DNA from: Tardiphaga sp. vice304
GTDB lineage: Bacteria > Pseudomonadota > Alphaproteobacteria > Rhizobiales > Xanthobacteraceae
Assembly: GCF_007018905.1 (NCBI RefSeq)
Contig: NZ_CP041402.1
Location: 620,001 to 684,000, forward strand
Reading direction: 5' to 3'
Length of the DNA: 64,000 bases
A program made the translations under genes and the position numbers. Position 1 is the first letter of the stretch, and each line of letters starts with the position of its first letter. This document shows, piece by piece, positions 28,673 to 38,319 of this stretch. Under the pieces are notes generated by a model, which was given only the letters and a program-made list of their open reading frames with translations, did no database searches and was not told the DNA's origin.

Positions 28673-28967
28673 CGATTCTTGTAACCGCCAGGTATGGTTG
28701 AAGCTTAGTTAAGCGTCATCCGCCCGTCAGCTCTAAGGTGAGCGATGGGCACCAGGCCACGCGAGCATTGTACGGCAGCACGATTAGGGCATCGGCGGAA
28801 CGCGCCAATATCGCCTGGGGCCATGCCGACGTGCCGGCGTGTGAAGCCTGGAACTACCGCATGTTGGGCTACAACGGGCGCTGGCCCCGGCTGGTGAGGA
28901 TCACAGGCCACTACAGTAGATAGTCACCTGTAAGTCGACTTAAGCTACCCTCCGACCCGAGACTTTC
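28673..28967. other. Interval without a supported gene
   Basis: Two overlapping antiparallel frames of 60-70 residues exist. Neither has a good start site or a recognised motif. Probably prophage or element debris. Confidence 0.4.
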
Positions 28968-29262
28968 TATTTAGCGAGGCGCTCCGGGCTCACGTTCAGT
29001 GATACCACAAGTCCTTCTTTTACCCAGTCATAGGTGATGGTGCCGCGCAGGTGCCCAGTTGTCCGTCGTCAGGCAATTTGAGACTGATCAGATGTTCCGA
29101 GAAGAGAGGCTCTGGCACATCAGGGTTATAGTTTAAGCGGCCTGCAGTCGGTGCTGCTGGCGTTCGGTTCGCGATGGTGGCAAGTTTAACGCGTCTGCGT
29201 TCTGCTAAAGTAAACGTCGGCAGGTGTGACGTTTTCGGTCCTCTCATGTTAGTGGACGTCAC
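28968..29262 (-). pseudogene. Frameshifted remnant of an unidentified protein
   Basis: One frame reads LNYNPDVPEPLFSEHLISLK and breaks near 29045. The neighbouring frame continues TITYDWVKEGLVVSLNVSPE and ends with RLAK at a TAG at 28968-28970. The two halves look like one C-terminal domain separated by a frameshift. The family is not recognised, and the next 290 bp up to the LVIVD gene hold nothing clear. Confidence 0.45.
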
Positions 29263-29552
29263 TGGCCGAGTCTAGGATCGCGATTGAAAGTTGGTGCCGG
29301 CATTAAAAGACCGTCCGCCCTCACGGCTCGCTGCGTGATATGACACCAGCCCCCGCCATTCTCGTGCCCGCAATGACCGCGCGGTCGGCTTCGCAAGCCC
29401 GACCAGCTACGCCGACCGCGCTGGCACCGAAGCTCATGCGCTAACAGCCCAACCGTATCAGTCAGTGGGAACCGATCATTACTAGCTTGCGCAACGTTTT
29501 GATTTCCATCACGATTATCTGCCGCGATCTGACGACCTTAAGGAGAAGAAGA

Positions 29553-30995
29553 ATGAAATTCGTCCAACCACTTGCCGCGTTCTTTTTGACGGCGACGCTA
29601 AGTTTTACTTCAGCTAACGCGCAGCAACAGGTGATAGGCGCGCCGCCGGAGTCTTCCAACATGAAGCTCGTGGGCATAAACGACCTGCAGGCGCGCAGTG
29701 CTTATCAGCCGACCATACACCATCAGGGTGATCGCTGGATCGCTTACATCGGACATCATGGCGGCAGCGATGAAATCCCCGCACCGGTCAATCCGATGAC
29801 CGGCAAGACGGAGCCTAATGGAACATCCATTGTTGATGTCACCGATCCCACTCGGCCAAAATATCTGCGGCACATTCCGGGACAGGAAGGCAAATATGAG
29901 GCCGGCGGCGCGCAGATGGTCCGGGTCTGCGACGGCACCGCGCTGCCGAAGGGCGACAAGAATGCTGTCTACATGCTTCGCACTTTCGGTGGCGAAGCGC
30001 ACGAAATCTGGAACGTTGCCGATCCCATCAACCCGGTGCTGATCACGCGCATCGCTGGCCTGAAAGACACACACAAGAATTGGTGGGAATGCGACACCGG
30101 CATCGCCTTCCTGATCTCGGGCGCGCCCGACTGGCGGACCCGGCGCATGACGCAGGTCTACGATCTCAGCGATCCCGCACATCCCGTCAAGATCCGCGAT
30201 TTCGGCCTGCCAGGGCAGGAGCCCGGCGCGACCGGCACAGTGCCGACCGAAGCGCACGGCACCATCTCGGCTGGGCCGCAGGGCAACCGAGTCTATTTCG
30301 GCTATGGCACCAACAAGGGTGGCTTTATGCAGATCATTGATCGTGAAAAGCTGATCAACGGGCCGAAGGAACCGACGCCGGACAATCTGCGCTACCCGGA
30401 AATTTCGCGGATGGCATTGTCGGCGTTCAACGGCGCGCATACTACGTTCCCGATGCTGCAGATGCCGATCGCGGAATTTGCTAAGGACAAGGACGGCAAG
30501 AACCGCGACATCGTGATGATCGTCGACGAAGCGATCCTCAACGAATGTGCCGAGCCGCGGCAGATGGTGTGGTTTGCCGACGTAACGGTGGAGAATCGGC
30601 CGATGGTGATCTCGAGCTATACGGTGCCGCAAGCCAGCGGCTCCTTTTGCGAGCGGGGCGGCAGGTTTGGAGCTCACTCTTCCAACGAAAACATGGCGCC
30701 GATTTACTACAAAAAGATGGCCTTTATATCATTCTTCAACGCCGGCGTGCGCGCGCTCGACATCCGAGATCCTTACCATCCTAAGGAGGTCGGCTATTTC
30801 ATCCCGTCGATCACCGCGGCGACTGACAAGCGCTGTGTCACCGTGGAAGGCAAGGAGCGCTGTCGCGTTGCCATCCAAACCAACAATCTGGAGACCGACG
30901 AGCGCGGCTATATTTACGCTGTCGATCGCGCCAATACCGGTTTGCACATCCTCGAGCTGACCGGAGCTGCGCGGGAAGCGGCGGGGCTGAAGTAG
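29553..30995 (+). CDS. Secreted LVIVD-repeat beta-propeller protein
   Basis: The 480-residue protein starts at 29553 after AAGGAGA and has a Sec signal peptide, MKFVQPLAAFFLTATLSFTS-ANAQ. At least four LVIVD-type repeats are seen (TSIVDVTDPTRPKYLRHI, EIWNVADPINPVLIT, VYDLSDPAHPVKIRDF, VRALDIRDPYHPKEVGYF), typical of periplasmic or surface beta-propellers. No catalytic residues are evident. It is followed 9 bp later by another exported protein gene. Confidence 0.88.
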   Translation: MKFVQPLAAFFLTATLSFTSANAQQQVIGAPPESSNMKLVGINDLQARSAYQPTIHHQGDRWIAYIGHHGGSDEIPAPVNPMTGKTEPNGTSIVDVTDPTRPKYLRHIPGQEGKYEAGGAQMVRVCDGTALPKGDKNAVYMLRTFGGEAHEIWNVADPINPVLITRIAGLKDTHKNWWECDTGIAFLISGAPDWRTRRMTQVYDLSDPAHPVKIRDFGLPGQEPGATGTVPTEAHGTISAGPQGNRVYFGYGTNKGGFMQIIDREKLINGPKEPTPDNLRYPEISRMALSAFNGAHTTFPMLQMPIAEFAKDKDGKNRDIVMIVDEAILNECAEPRQMVWFADVTVENRPMVISSYTVPQASGSFCERGGRFGAHSSNENMAPIYYKKMAFISFFNAGVRALDIRDPYHPKEVGYFIPSITAATDKRCVTVEGKERCRVAIQTNNLETDERGYIYAVDRANTGLHILELTGAAREAAGLK

Positions 30996-31004
30996 GCACG
31001 ACGG

Positions 31005-31544
31005 ATGGCACAACGAATGGCGATGATCGCGGCTGTGGTGCTTGGGCTGGCGACGCCCGCCGCCATCTCGGCCTATGTCGCCGCGCCGGCGCGCGGGGAG
31101 GGCTGGCAGGATATCGCCTGGCCGTTTCCGCGCGACGGCTGGCCGCCCGGCCGCGCCTATCGCTGCGCAGCCGCTTCCTGCGGCGCCGAGATGGAGCTTT
31201 ACATTCGTCCCAAGATCGGCTTCTGCAATTGCGATAGTGGTGTTGCAGACGATGATGAGGTCGACCGCGTTGCAGACCTTGATCTGATCAGTCCACGGTT
31301 TCGCCCGCTGCAACATGGCGATGTAGTGCGGATTGCTGACATGCCGGGCCGGGCGCGACACTACGATCTCGCCGACGGAACACGGCGACAAGCCGTCGGC
31401 ATGGCCGTTTCCCGCAAATGCGATTTGATGGTCGCCGTCGTGCAGGGCCGAGCCGGCGCGGCGGAATTGCAGAGCCGTGCGCTGCATCACCTGGCGTCGC
31501 AGCCGGCCGATGTCTGGATGAAATGGGCAATGACGGGCGGATGA
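31005..31544 (+). CDS. Secreted hypothetical protein
   Basis: The 179-residue protein has an N-terminal hydrophobic segment MAQRMAMIAAVVLGLATPAA that acts as a signal or anchor. The mature part has paired cysteines (YRCAAASCGAEM, FCNCDSG) and then a region of mixed strands. It is probably in an operon with the LVIVD-repeat gene upstream. No family assigned. Confidence 0.65.
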   Translation: MAQRMAMIAAVVLGLATPAAISAYVAAPARGEGWQDIAWPFPRDGWPPGRAYRCAAASCGAEMELYIRPKIGFCNCDSGVADDDEVDRVADLDLISPRFRPLQHGDVVRIADMPGRARHYDLADGTRRQAVGMAVSRKCDLMVAVVQGRAGAAELQSRALHHLASQPADVWMKWAMTGG

Positions 31545-31598
31545 AGCTCGACACCGCAGCCGAACGCACATTCGCGTGTTGATTGAAACAGAATAGCG

Positions 31599-33071
31599 CT
31601 CTCATCGGCGGATGAAAGTGCAACATAGATCGAAGTGGGAATGGCGTTCCGGATCAGCAAGACGATGCTCGGCGTGCTTCGTGAAGTGTCGGACCTGCCG
31701 TGCTCAGGTCGGAGCGTACGGCTACGGGTCGTGACCCGCCGGTTTTGTTGCGACACTCCGCATTGCCGGAGAAGGATCTTCGCCGAACGCTTTGACAAGA
31801 CCGTTCTTCTCCTTCGGTCACGCCGTACCAGCCGGCTGGACTTCGTCGTCCATCATCTCGGATTAGCTCTCGGCGGCAGGCCGGCAGCGAGCTTCGCCAA
31901 ACGACTGATGCTACCAGTCAGCAATGATACCGTTCTCCGCGTGGTACGAGCTCGCGCTTGCTCTCGCACCGAACCGCTGAACGTTGTTGGTATCGACGAC
32001 TGAGCCTTCCGACGTAACCACAGCTATGGAACAATCGTCTGCGACCTGGAGCGACGACGCATCGTGGCACTCTTGCCGGATCGAGAGATGGCAACAGTTG
32101 AGGCTTGGCTCGCTGGTCATCCCGACATTACCGTCCTATCTCGCGATCGTGGTGGCGCATACGGCGACGCAGCTTCAAAGGCATTACCCTGCGCCGCCCA
32201 GGTTGCCGATCGCTGGCATCTTATGGAGAACGCGAGCGCGGCTTTCTTGAGCGCCGTCCGTAAATCGATGCGTCCGATCCGTGCAGCGATCGGCGCGACG
32301 ACGATCAATCCAGAACTATTGAGCTGCGCGGAACGACTGCAATACGAGGGTTACTTGCGACGCGAGGAGACCATTTCCACCATCTTGGCGCTCGCCAAGG
32401 ACGGTGCGGCAATCAAGCAGATCGTTCGCAAAACAGGCCACAGTCGCAATCGTGTCCGCCAGGTCCTTCTGGGCGATAGAGGCGACGTATTCAGGACACG
32501 GCAAAGCTAGCTCGATGCACACCTACCATTGCTCGATGCCCAATGGGCTGAAGGCTGTCGGAACGGCGCCAAACTCTGGCGGCGGCTAAAATCAGATGGC
32601 TTCCGCGGTTCGCAGCGGGTGGTCAGCGAGTGGGCGACCCGGCGCCGTCGCGCCGAAAAAGCCAGCGATCAGCAACTGCAGAAGGTCCCCTCGGCCCGAA
32701 CGATCGCACGGCTGATGACGTTGGCGCGTGATCACATGAGCAAAGCCGATACCGTCACCATAGCAGCTATCGAGGCCGGCGTGCCGACGCTGGTCGCCGC
32801 GCGAACACTCACCGATCGCTTTCACACCATGATCCGAAAAAGGACCGAGGCCGATCTCTTCCCCTGGATTGCTGCCGCAAGCGAAAGCCTGCTCGCCACC
32901 TTCGCCTCGGGGATCACCAAAGACGTCGCCGCGGTCCATGCTGCCTTGGTCCAGCCGTGGTCAAATGGCCAGACCGAAGGCCAGATCACCAAGCTCAAAC
33001 TCGTTAAGCGACAGATGTACGGTAGAGCAAAGATCGATCTCCTTCAGGCAAGATTGATCGGCGCGACCTAA
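31599..33071 (+). pseudogene. ISL3-family transposase with two in-frame stops
   Basis: One reading frame from 31635 to 33071 encodes the ISL3 DDE transposase: zinc-finger remnant TRRFCCDTPHCRRRIFAERF, catalytic start VVGIDD, VLSRDRGGAYGDAA, HLMENASAAFL and the end SNGQTEGQITKLKLVKRQMYG. It is broken by TGA at 32001-32003 (after GIDD, where Trp is expected) and by TAG at 32508-32510. The N-terminal 70 or so residues are also internally deleted. Element ends were not determined precisely. Confidence 0.85.
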
Positions 33072-33468
33072 GCGGCGGTGAGTATCATCGAGATTGCGTC
33101 AGAGCCCCCTTTTGGGCGCCGATCCAGGGTCCCGATCCGATGCCGATTGACAGGATAACCTCTTTGGACGACTGTTTCAGGGCGAGGTGTAGGCGGACTG
33201 GTCTGTGAAGGGCGAATTGCTCTGACACGCATCAAGGAAACGAAACCGCTGTTCCTTCGGTCCCGCGTGCGGAAACGCGAACACATACTCGCAGCATCGG
33301 CCCGGTGGCCGCATTATATCTCACCCGTGACGTTTGCCGTCATCCGGCTTCGCGGACGTGCGACGTGCGAAAGCAAATTGTTGATTAAATAGTTCGCTCG
33401 CGGAGGTTGTGCGTGCAATAATTTTACGGCAGGATGCCATTGATCGCAGTGGCCGATGAGCGAGCATC
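33072..33468. other. Upstream region of the phosphonate operon, no gene
   Basis: This 397-bp stretch holds the downstream end of the ISL3 remnant and the presumed promoter region of pepM. I see no confident sigma70 pair or operator, and no coding frame worth reporting. Confidence 0.4.
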
Positions 33469-34767
33469 ATGCCTAAGACCGTCTACGTCACAATGGTCGC
33501 GGAGGTTCCTCTTGAAAGCCAAATGAACGTCATCGAAACCGCCCGCCGCTATGGCGATGTGGTGATAGGCCTGCTGACAGATCCAGCGCGTACGAAAGTT
33601 GACGGTGTGCTGCATCCGAACTACCAGTACCGCAAGCGAATTCTGGAAAATATCGCAGGCGTCAAGGAAGTCGTGTCACAGCAGAATTCGGATTACCTTC
33701 TGTCCTTGCGGCGGTTGAGGCCGGACTATCTGATCTGCGGCGACGAATGGCATGGCGAAGTGCACAGCAGCCATCGGGAGGAAGCGTTGGCGGCGATGCT
33801 CGAATGGCGTGGACAGATCATCGAGATCGCTTACGCCAGTGGAGCCAGTGACCGTCTTCCCGTTTTCGACGTCGTGCTGGGAACCACTCCGACGGTCCGT
33901 CTACGCCAGCTGCGCCGACAACTGGCCGGATCTGGCTTTGTGCGCGTACTGGAAGTGCACAGCCCTCTATCCGGACTGATTGTCGAATCTATCGCCGCCG
34001 AGCGCGACGGTCGGTCGGTCGGGTTCGATGCGATGTGGTCATCGAGCCTCGTTGATTCCACAGTCAGGGGAAAGCCCGATACTGAAGCAGTGGACCACAG
34101 CGCGCGCTTTGCCGGGATCAACGATCTGTTCGAGGTCACCACCAAGCCGCTCATCTACGATGCCGACACCGGTGGGCGCGCCGAACACTTCGCATTCACC
34201 GTACGCTCACTCGAACGCTTGGGTGTATCCGCCGTCATCGTCGAAGACAAGATCGGCTTGAAACGCAATTCGTTGCTCGGCAACGACGTGACGCAGACCC
34301 GCGAGAGCGTGGAGAATTTCTGCCACAAGATCAGCGTGGGAAAGGCGGCGCAGGCGACCGGCGACTTCGCCATTATCGGTCGGATAGAGAGCTTCATTCT
34401 CAATGCCGGGCTCGATGACGCGCTCTTTCGGGCAAGGGAATATGTCGCGGCCGGTGCCGACGGGATCATGATTCACAGCCGCAGCAAGGAGCCCGATGAA
34501 ATCTTCGCCTTCTGCGAAAAATTCCGCAAAGCGGATACTGAAACATTCCTGGTTGCGGTACCGACAAGTTACAGCGGCGTCTATGAGCATGAACTCAGGG
34601 CGCGCGGGATAAATGTTGTGATCTATGCCAACCATCTTCTACGCGCCGCCTATCCAGCGATGATGCAGGTGGCAAGGGCTATCCTGGAAAATAGCCGCTG
34701 TCGGGAGGCCGATTCCTTGTGTATGTCGGTCGACAGCATTCTGCGGCTCATTCCTGGAACCGCATGA
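33469..34767 (+). CDS. pepM: Phosphoenolpyruvate mutase with degenerate N-terminal nucleotidyltransferase domain
   Basis: PepM rearranges phosphoenolpyruvate to phosphonopyruvate and so forms the C-P bond that defines phosphonate biosynthesis. The 432-residue protein carries the diagnostic mutase loop EDKIGLKRNS at residues 259-268 (consensus EDKxxxxxNS) and the metal/substrate motif DADTGG at 231-236. Residues 1 to about 135 resemble a cytidylyltransferase-like domain (VVIGLLTDPA, YQYRKRILENIAGV, DYLICGDEW). In it the catalytic HxGH is replaced by PLESQMN, so this domain is probably not catalytic. It is the first gene of the cluster and is followed by ppd after one base. Confidence 0.95.
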   Translation: MPKTVYVTMVAEVPLESQMNVIETARRYGDVVIGLLTDPARTKVDGVLHPNYQYRKRILENIAGVKEVVSQQNSDYLLSLRRLRPDYLICGDEWHGEVHSSHREEALAAMLEWRGQIIEIAYASGASDRLPVFDVVLGTTPTVRLRQLRRQLAGSGFVRVLEVHSPLSGLIVESIAAERDGRSVGFDAMWSSSLVDSTVRGKPDTEAVDHSARFAGINDLFEVTTKPLIYDADTGGRAEHFAFTVRSLERLGVSAVIVEDKIGLKRNSLLGNDVTQTRESVENFCHKISVGKAAQATGDFAIIGRIESFILNAGLDDALFRAREYVAAGADGIMIHSRSKEPDEIFAFCEKFRKADTETFLVAVPTSYSGVYEHELRARGINVVIYANHLLRAAYPAMMQVARAILENSRCREADSLCMSVDSILRLIPGTA

Positions 34768-34768
34768 G

Positions 34769-35908
34769 ATGATCGACCCATCGGCTTTCATCGCATTCCT
34801 GCGAAACTGTCAGATTACTTTTTTTGTCGGCGTGCCGGATTCGCTTTTGCTGCCCTTTAGCGCCTGCCTGGCCGGAGCCGTGCCCGGTGAGCGTCATGTG
34901 ATCGCCGCCAACGAGGGCAGCGCCATAGGGCTTGCTGCCGGCTATCATCTGGCCACCGGCGCCATAGGCTGCGTCTACATGCAGAATTCGGGGCTGGGCA
35001 ACGCGATCAATCCGCTGACCTCGCTCATGGATGCGGAGGTCTACGCGATACCGGCCTTGTTGCTGATCGGTTGGCGCGGCGAAATGCGTGACGGAAAGCA
35101 AATCGAAGATGAGCCGCAGCACGCCAAGCAAGGTCGAATAACGCTCGGCCTGCTGGAATGCCTCGACATCCCTTACGTCGTGCTGCAAGCGGAGACCACG
35201 GGGGTCGAGCAGGTCGTCGGCGAGCTTGTCGATCGGGCAGGTGCGGAATCGCGCCCCGTCGCTTTGGTCGTGCGCCGTGACACGTTCAGCGGTAGCAAAG
35301 CCGATCTCCCGATGTCGCCATATTCCTTGTCGCGCGCAGACGGCGTGAAAGCGGTGCTGGAGGGCCTCCCGCAAGACGCGGTCATTGTATCGACCACCGG
35401 AAAGGTGTCGCGCGAACTTTATGAAATGCGGGTCATCGACGGGGCCGATCCGACGCGTGATTTTCTGACGGTCGGCTCCATGGGACACGCATTGCAGATC
35501 GCATCCGGTATCGCTCTGGCGCGACCGGACAAAACAATCGTCTGCATTGACGGCGATGGCGCCCTGATCATGCATATGGGGGGAATGGCAACCAGCGCCG
35601 CGATACCGAACCTGTTGCACGTTGTCATGAACAACGGCGCGCATGAATCCGTCGGCGGCGCGCCGACCAGGGGGTTTGCGATCGATCTGCCGGCTGTGGC
35701 GCGCGCCTGCGGCTACACTACCGTTCAGCAAGCGACCAGCGGCGCTGAGGTTGGTTATGCCGTACGAAACGCGCTTGCCGCGCGCGGTTCAGCCTTTGTT
35801 GAGATTCGCACCAACTTGCAGTCCCGGATTGATCTCGCGCGCCCCAAGACTGCGCCTCGTCTTGCCAAGCAGGAATTCATGCGCTGCTTTGAGCCCGTCG
35901 CTGATTGA
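34769..35908 (+). CDS. ppd: Phosphonopyruvate decarboxylase
   Basis: Ppd is a thiamine-diphosphate enzyme that decarboxylates phosphonopyruvate to phosphonoacetaldehyde, pulling the unfavourable mutase reaction forward. This 379-residue protein has the N-terminal FVGVPDSLL signature, the cofactor-activating Glu49 (ANEGSAIGLAAGYH), SMGH at 237-240, and the ThDP motif GDG (262-264) ... NN (288-289) followed by GAHESVGGAPT. It is separated from pepM by one base, the standard pepM-ppd pair. Confidence 0.96.
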   Translation: MIDPSAFIAFLRNCQITFFVGVPDSLLLPFSACLAGAVPGERHVIAANEGSAIGLAAGYHLATGAIGCVYMQNSGLGNAINPLTSLMDAEVYAIPALLLIGWRGEMRDGKQIEDEPQHAKQGRITLGLLECLDIPYVVLQAETTGVEQVVGELVDRAGAESRPVALVVRRDTFSGSKADLPMSPYSLSRADGVKAVLEGLPQDAVIVSTTGKVSRELYEMRVIDGADPTRDFLTVGSMGHALQIASGIALARPDKTIVCIDGDGALIMHMGGMATSAAIPNLLHVVMNNGAHESVGGAPTRGFAIDLPAVARACGYTTVQQATSGAEVGYAVRNALAARGSAFVEIRTNLQSRIDLARPKTAPRLAKQEFMRCFEPVAD

Positions 35909-35926
35909 ATTGGAGCTGATTCGGCC

Positions 35927-37042
35927 ATGGTGCAGGGGCGAAGCGGCAGGTTCGGCACCGGTCAGGACTTTGACCTTGCAGCTCTGGGGGACGCGCTTTC
36001 CCGATCGGCATTGGGCGAATGGGTCGCATGCTTCGATCCGTTGTGCCCCAGGCCGTCCGCATGGGATCTCTACCGCGACCGAGTTCCAACGGAGATGCGG
36101 CCGCTGGTCGATCTGTTCCTCTTGAACAGACCCGTGGAGCGCGAGGCGCTGCCGGAGAATATCGGAAATCTCATCCCCGGTATGGTCAGTCTAGGCATTG
36201 CCACCGAAGACCGCGGGCACGCCTGGATGACGTGTGGGCTGGTCGTCTTCCCGGTTTTCGGCAAATGGCTGTTATGCCAGCCGCCGGGGCCCAATCCGAA
36301 ATTCTATTTCGGCGACGACTCACTGGGACTGCTGACTCGTATCCTGCCACGGGCCGGCGGGCGGTGCCTCGATCTCTGCGCCGGTCCGGGCCTGCTCGCT
36401 TTGCACAGCGCCGTCGTTGCGGGTTGCGTGACCGCGGTCGAATCCGATCCTGACGCTGTGCAGCTCGCACAATTCAACGCCGCGCTCAACAGGCTGTCGC
36501 ATCGTGTGGAAGTGCTTCAGGGGGACCTCTTTGAGCCGGTGCGGGGGCGGCAGTTCGACACGGTCATCGCCAACCCGCCGATGTTGCCCTATCCGGAAGA
36601 ACTGGCCGGTCCCTCGATCGGCCATGGTGGCCCCGATGGGCTCCGCGTCACCCGTCGGATACTGGCAGGACTGCCTGAAGCGTTGAGCGAAACCGGAACG
36701 GCGCAAATGATCGGAACATGTCTCAGCGACGGCGCGACCCCGATCGGCCTTGAACAATTGCGGGCCGCGGGCGGCAAACGGTTGAACCTCACAGTGAGCA
36801 TCCTGTCGCATCACGCTTTGTCGGCAGCGGATCCGTTTTTGCACGCCCTCATCGCGACTGTTGCCGCGATCGCCAGCGAGAGGGAAGCGATCATACGCCA
36901 ATCCTATTCCGCGTTGCTGATGCGCGCTCGCGCAAGCCACTTGTGCAATTTCTTCATTCACGCGGTCCATGGCGACGGGCAATTGCGTCTGATCGACGCG
37001 GCGCGTTGGAATCAGAGCGGGCAATGGTACACTAGGAACTAG
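35927..37042 (+). CDS. Class I SAM-dependent methyltransferase (NPPM motif)
   Basis: This 371-residue protein has the SAM-binding motif CLDLCAGPGLLALHSA and acidic VESDP. Its NPPMLPYPEEL motif is of the type found in PrmC/HemK-like N-methyltransferases. The first 130 residues form an N-terminal domain I cannot name. It follows ppd by 18 bp with GGAGC at a suitable distance. In this context it may methylate a phosphonate intermediate or an amide nitrogen of the product. Substrate unknown. Confidence 0.85.
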   Translation: MVQGRSGRFGTGQDFDLAALGDALSRSALGEWVACFDPLCPRPSAWDLYRDRVPTEMRPLVDLFLLNRPVEREALPENIGNLIPGMVSLGIATEDRGHAWMTCGLVVFPVFGKWLLCQPPGPNPKFYFGDDSLGLLTRILPRAGGRCLDLCAGPGLLALHSAVVAGCVTAVESDPDAVQLAQFNAALNRLSHRVEVLQGDLFEPVRGRQFDTVIANPPMLPYPEELAGPSIGHGGPDGLRVTRRILAGLPEALSETGTAQMIGTCLSDGATPIGLEQLRAAGGKRLNLTVSILSHHALSAADPFLHALIATVAAIASEREAIIRQSYSALLMRARASHLCNFFIHAVHGDGQLRLIDAARWNQSGQWYTRN

Positions 37043-37162
37043 CGTTCTCGCCGGCCGTTGTGGTGGCTGCCTGGCGATGGTTGTGAACGGGCCGCGACCT
37101 CGCAATCCCAGAATATCAGGCGAAAAGTCGGCCGCTGCTCGCCAAATGCCTTTGACTCCGCA

Positions 37163-37191
37163 TTGACAAAAATACCCGCACAGGTTTAGTT
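37163..37191 (+). promoter_or_regulatory. Candidate sigma70 promoter before the dioxygenase gene
   Basis: A perfect TTGACA at 37163-37168 is followed after 16-17 nt by TTTAGT/TTAGTT at 37185-37191. It lies in the only sizeable gap (188 bp) in the first half of the cluster, 40 bp before the dioxygenase gene. It could give the second half of the operon its own start. Confidence 0.5.
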
Positions 37192-37230
37192 TGTAAGAAG
37201 TGCGACCTTACGGTTTTAGCGTGAGCCGCG

Positions 37231-38268
37231 ATGCATCAATCTGGAAGATCAATTGAACAGGACTATCCGCGCCTGCGGTCTTTAATCAGAGACCCATCGG
37301 TTGCATGGGATATCAATACGATTTCGCGGGACGCCGCCTTGTACGCCCTGAGTGCGGACTTCCTGCGGGAGCTGAATAAAAACAGGCGGCTCCTTGATCA
37401 GGAGATTCCGCTCGAAGGGTGCGACGTCGACAACACTGCGTTTCCGGTGCTGAGGCGTGAGACGGAGCACATCCGAAAAAATCTGATCGAGCGCGGATTT
37501 GGCTTCGCCATTCTGCGCGGGCTGGATCCAACGTCCTACACTCAGCTAGAATTGGAAAATGCCTATTGGCGCATTTGCGCCGAACTCGGTACGCCATTTG
37601 TTCAGAAGGCGCACAATGTCAGATTTGGCCGTGTCGAAGATCTGAGCCTGTCGGAGGAGGCGCGTCCGCGTTATCATGAGACCGGGACCGGTGGCTCGAT
37701 CCATACCGATAGCCCCATCATGCCGCGGGTGGCCGACTTTGTCGGCCTTCTTTGTGTCAGAGTGGCTATTCAAGGGGGGCAGAGCAAGTTCGTCAGTGTC
37801 GCGCGGGTGCACAATATCCTCTTGCAGCACGCCAGCGATCTGTTGGCGGAGCTTTATCAGCCGTTTTACTTTGACCGCCGGATCAAGGTGACCGACGTAT
37901 CGCCGCAGAACCCGGCGCTATTGCTGGAGCCGATCTTCACCTATGAGCCCGCGCTGGGCGATCGCGGCCTCAAGCTGCGTTGGCAGCCAGAATATGTCTG
38001 GGGAGCCCCACAATTGGCGGGCGTCCCCCCGCTGAACGAGAAGCAGCGGCTGGCGCTGCATCTGTTGGAAGGCCTGCTCGAAGACCGCACCGGTGCCATC
38101 ACAGTCTGCATGACCATGCAGCCGGGCGACATTCAGCTGGTCAACAACCGTGTGCTGGCCCACGGCAGGACGCCGTTCTTCGATCATCGCCTTTCAGACA
38201 ATCCGGCAAAGTCCGATCCCGAGCGGCGAAGATTGATGCGCCGGGTCTGGATGCACCGCTTTGATTGA
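37231..38268 (+). CDS. TauD/TfdA-like Fe(II)/2-oxoglutarate dioxygenase
   Basis: This 345-residue oxygenase carries the iron-binding motif H158-T-D160 in SIHTDSPIM, the distal His311 in NNRVLAHGRTPF, and a basic RRRLMRRVW ending that provides the 2-oxoglutarate Arg. The first 100 residues and the architecture are those of the gamma-butyrobetaine hydroxylase/clavaminate-like group, a class often used in phosphonate pathways for C-hydroxylation. The substrate is likely a phosphonate derived from phosphonoacetaldehyde, by inference from context. Confidence 0.88.
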   Translation: MHQSGRSIEQDYPRLRSLIRDPSVAWDINTISRDAALYALSADFLRELNKNRRLLDQEIPLEGCDVDNTAFPVLRRETEHIRKNLIERGFGFAILRGLDPTSYTQLELENAYWRICAELGTPFVQKAHNVRFGRVEDLSLSEEARPRYHETGTGGSIHTDSPIMPRVADFVGLLCVRVAIQGGQSKFVSVARVHNILLQHASDLLAELYQPFYFDRRIKVTDVSPQNPALLLEPIFTYEPALGDRGLKLRWQPEYVWGAPQLAGVPPLNEKQRLALHLLEGLLEDRTGAITVCMTMQPGDIQLVNNRVLAHGRTPFFDHRLSDNPAKSDPERRRLMRRVWMHRFD

Positions 38269-38319
38269 GATCCCCTGCTCATCCACAAACGCAAACGCCC
38301 GAAGCGGAAGGCGCATCGG

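Noticed and set aside
28738..28923. 61-residue frame with CEAWNYRMLGYNG
   Set aside because: No ribosome site, overlaps an antisense frame of similar quality, and lies among prophage debris.
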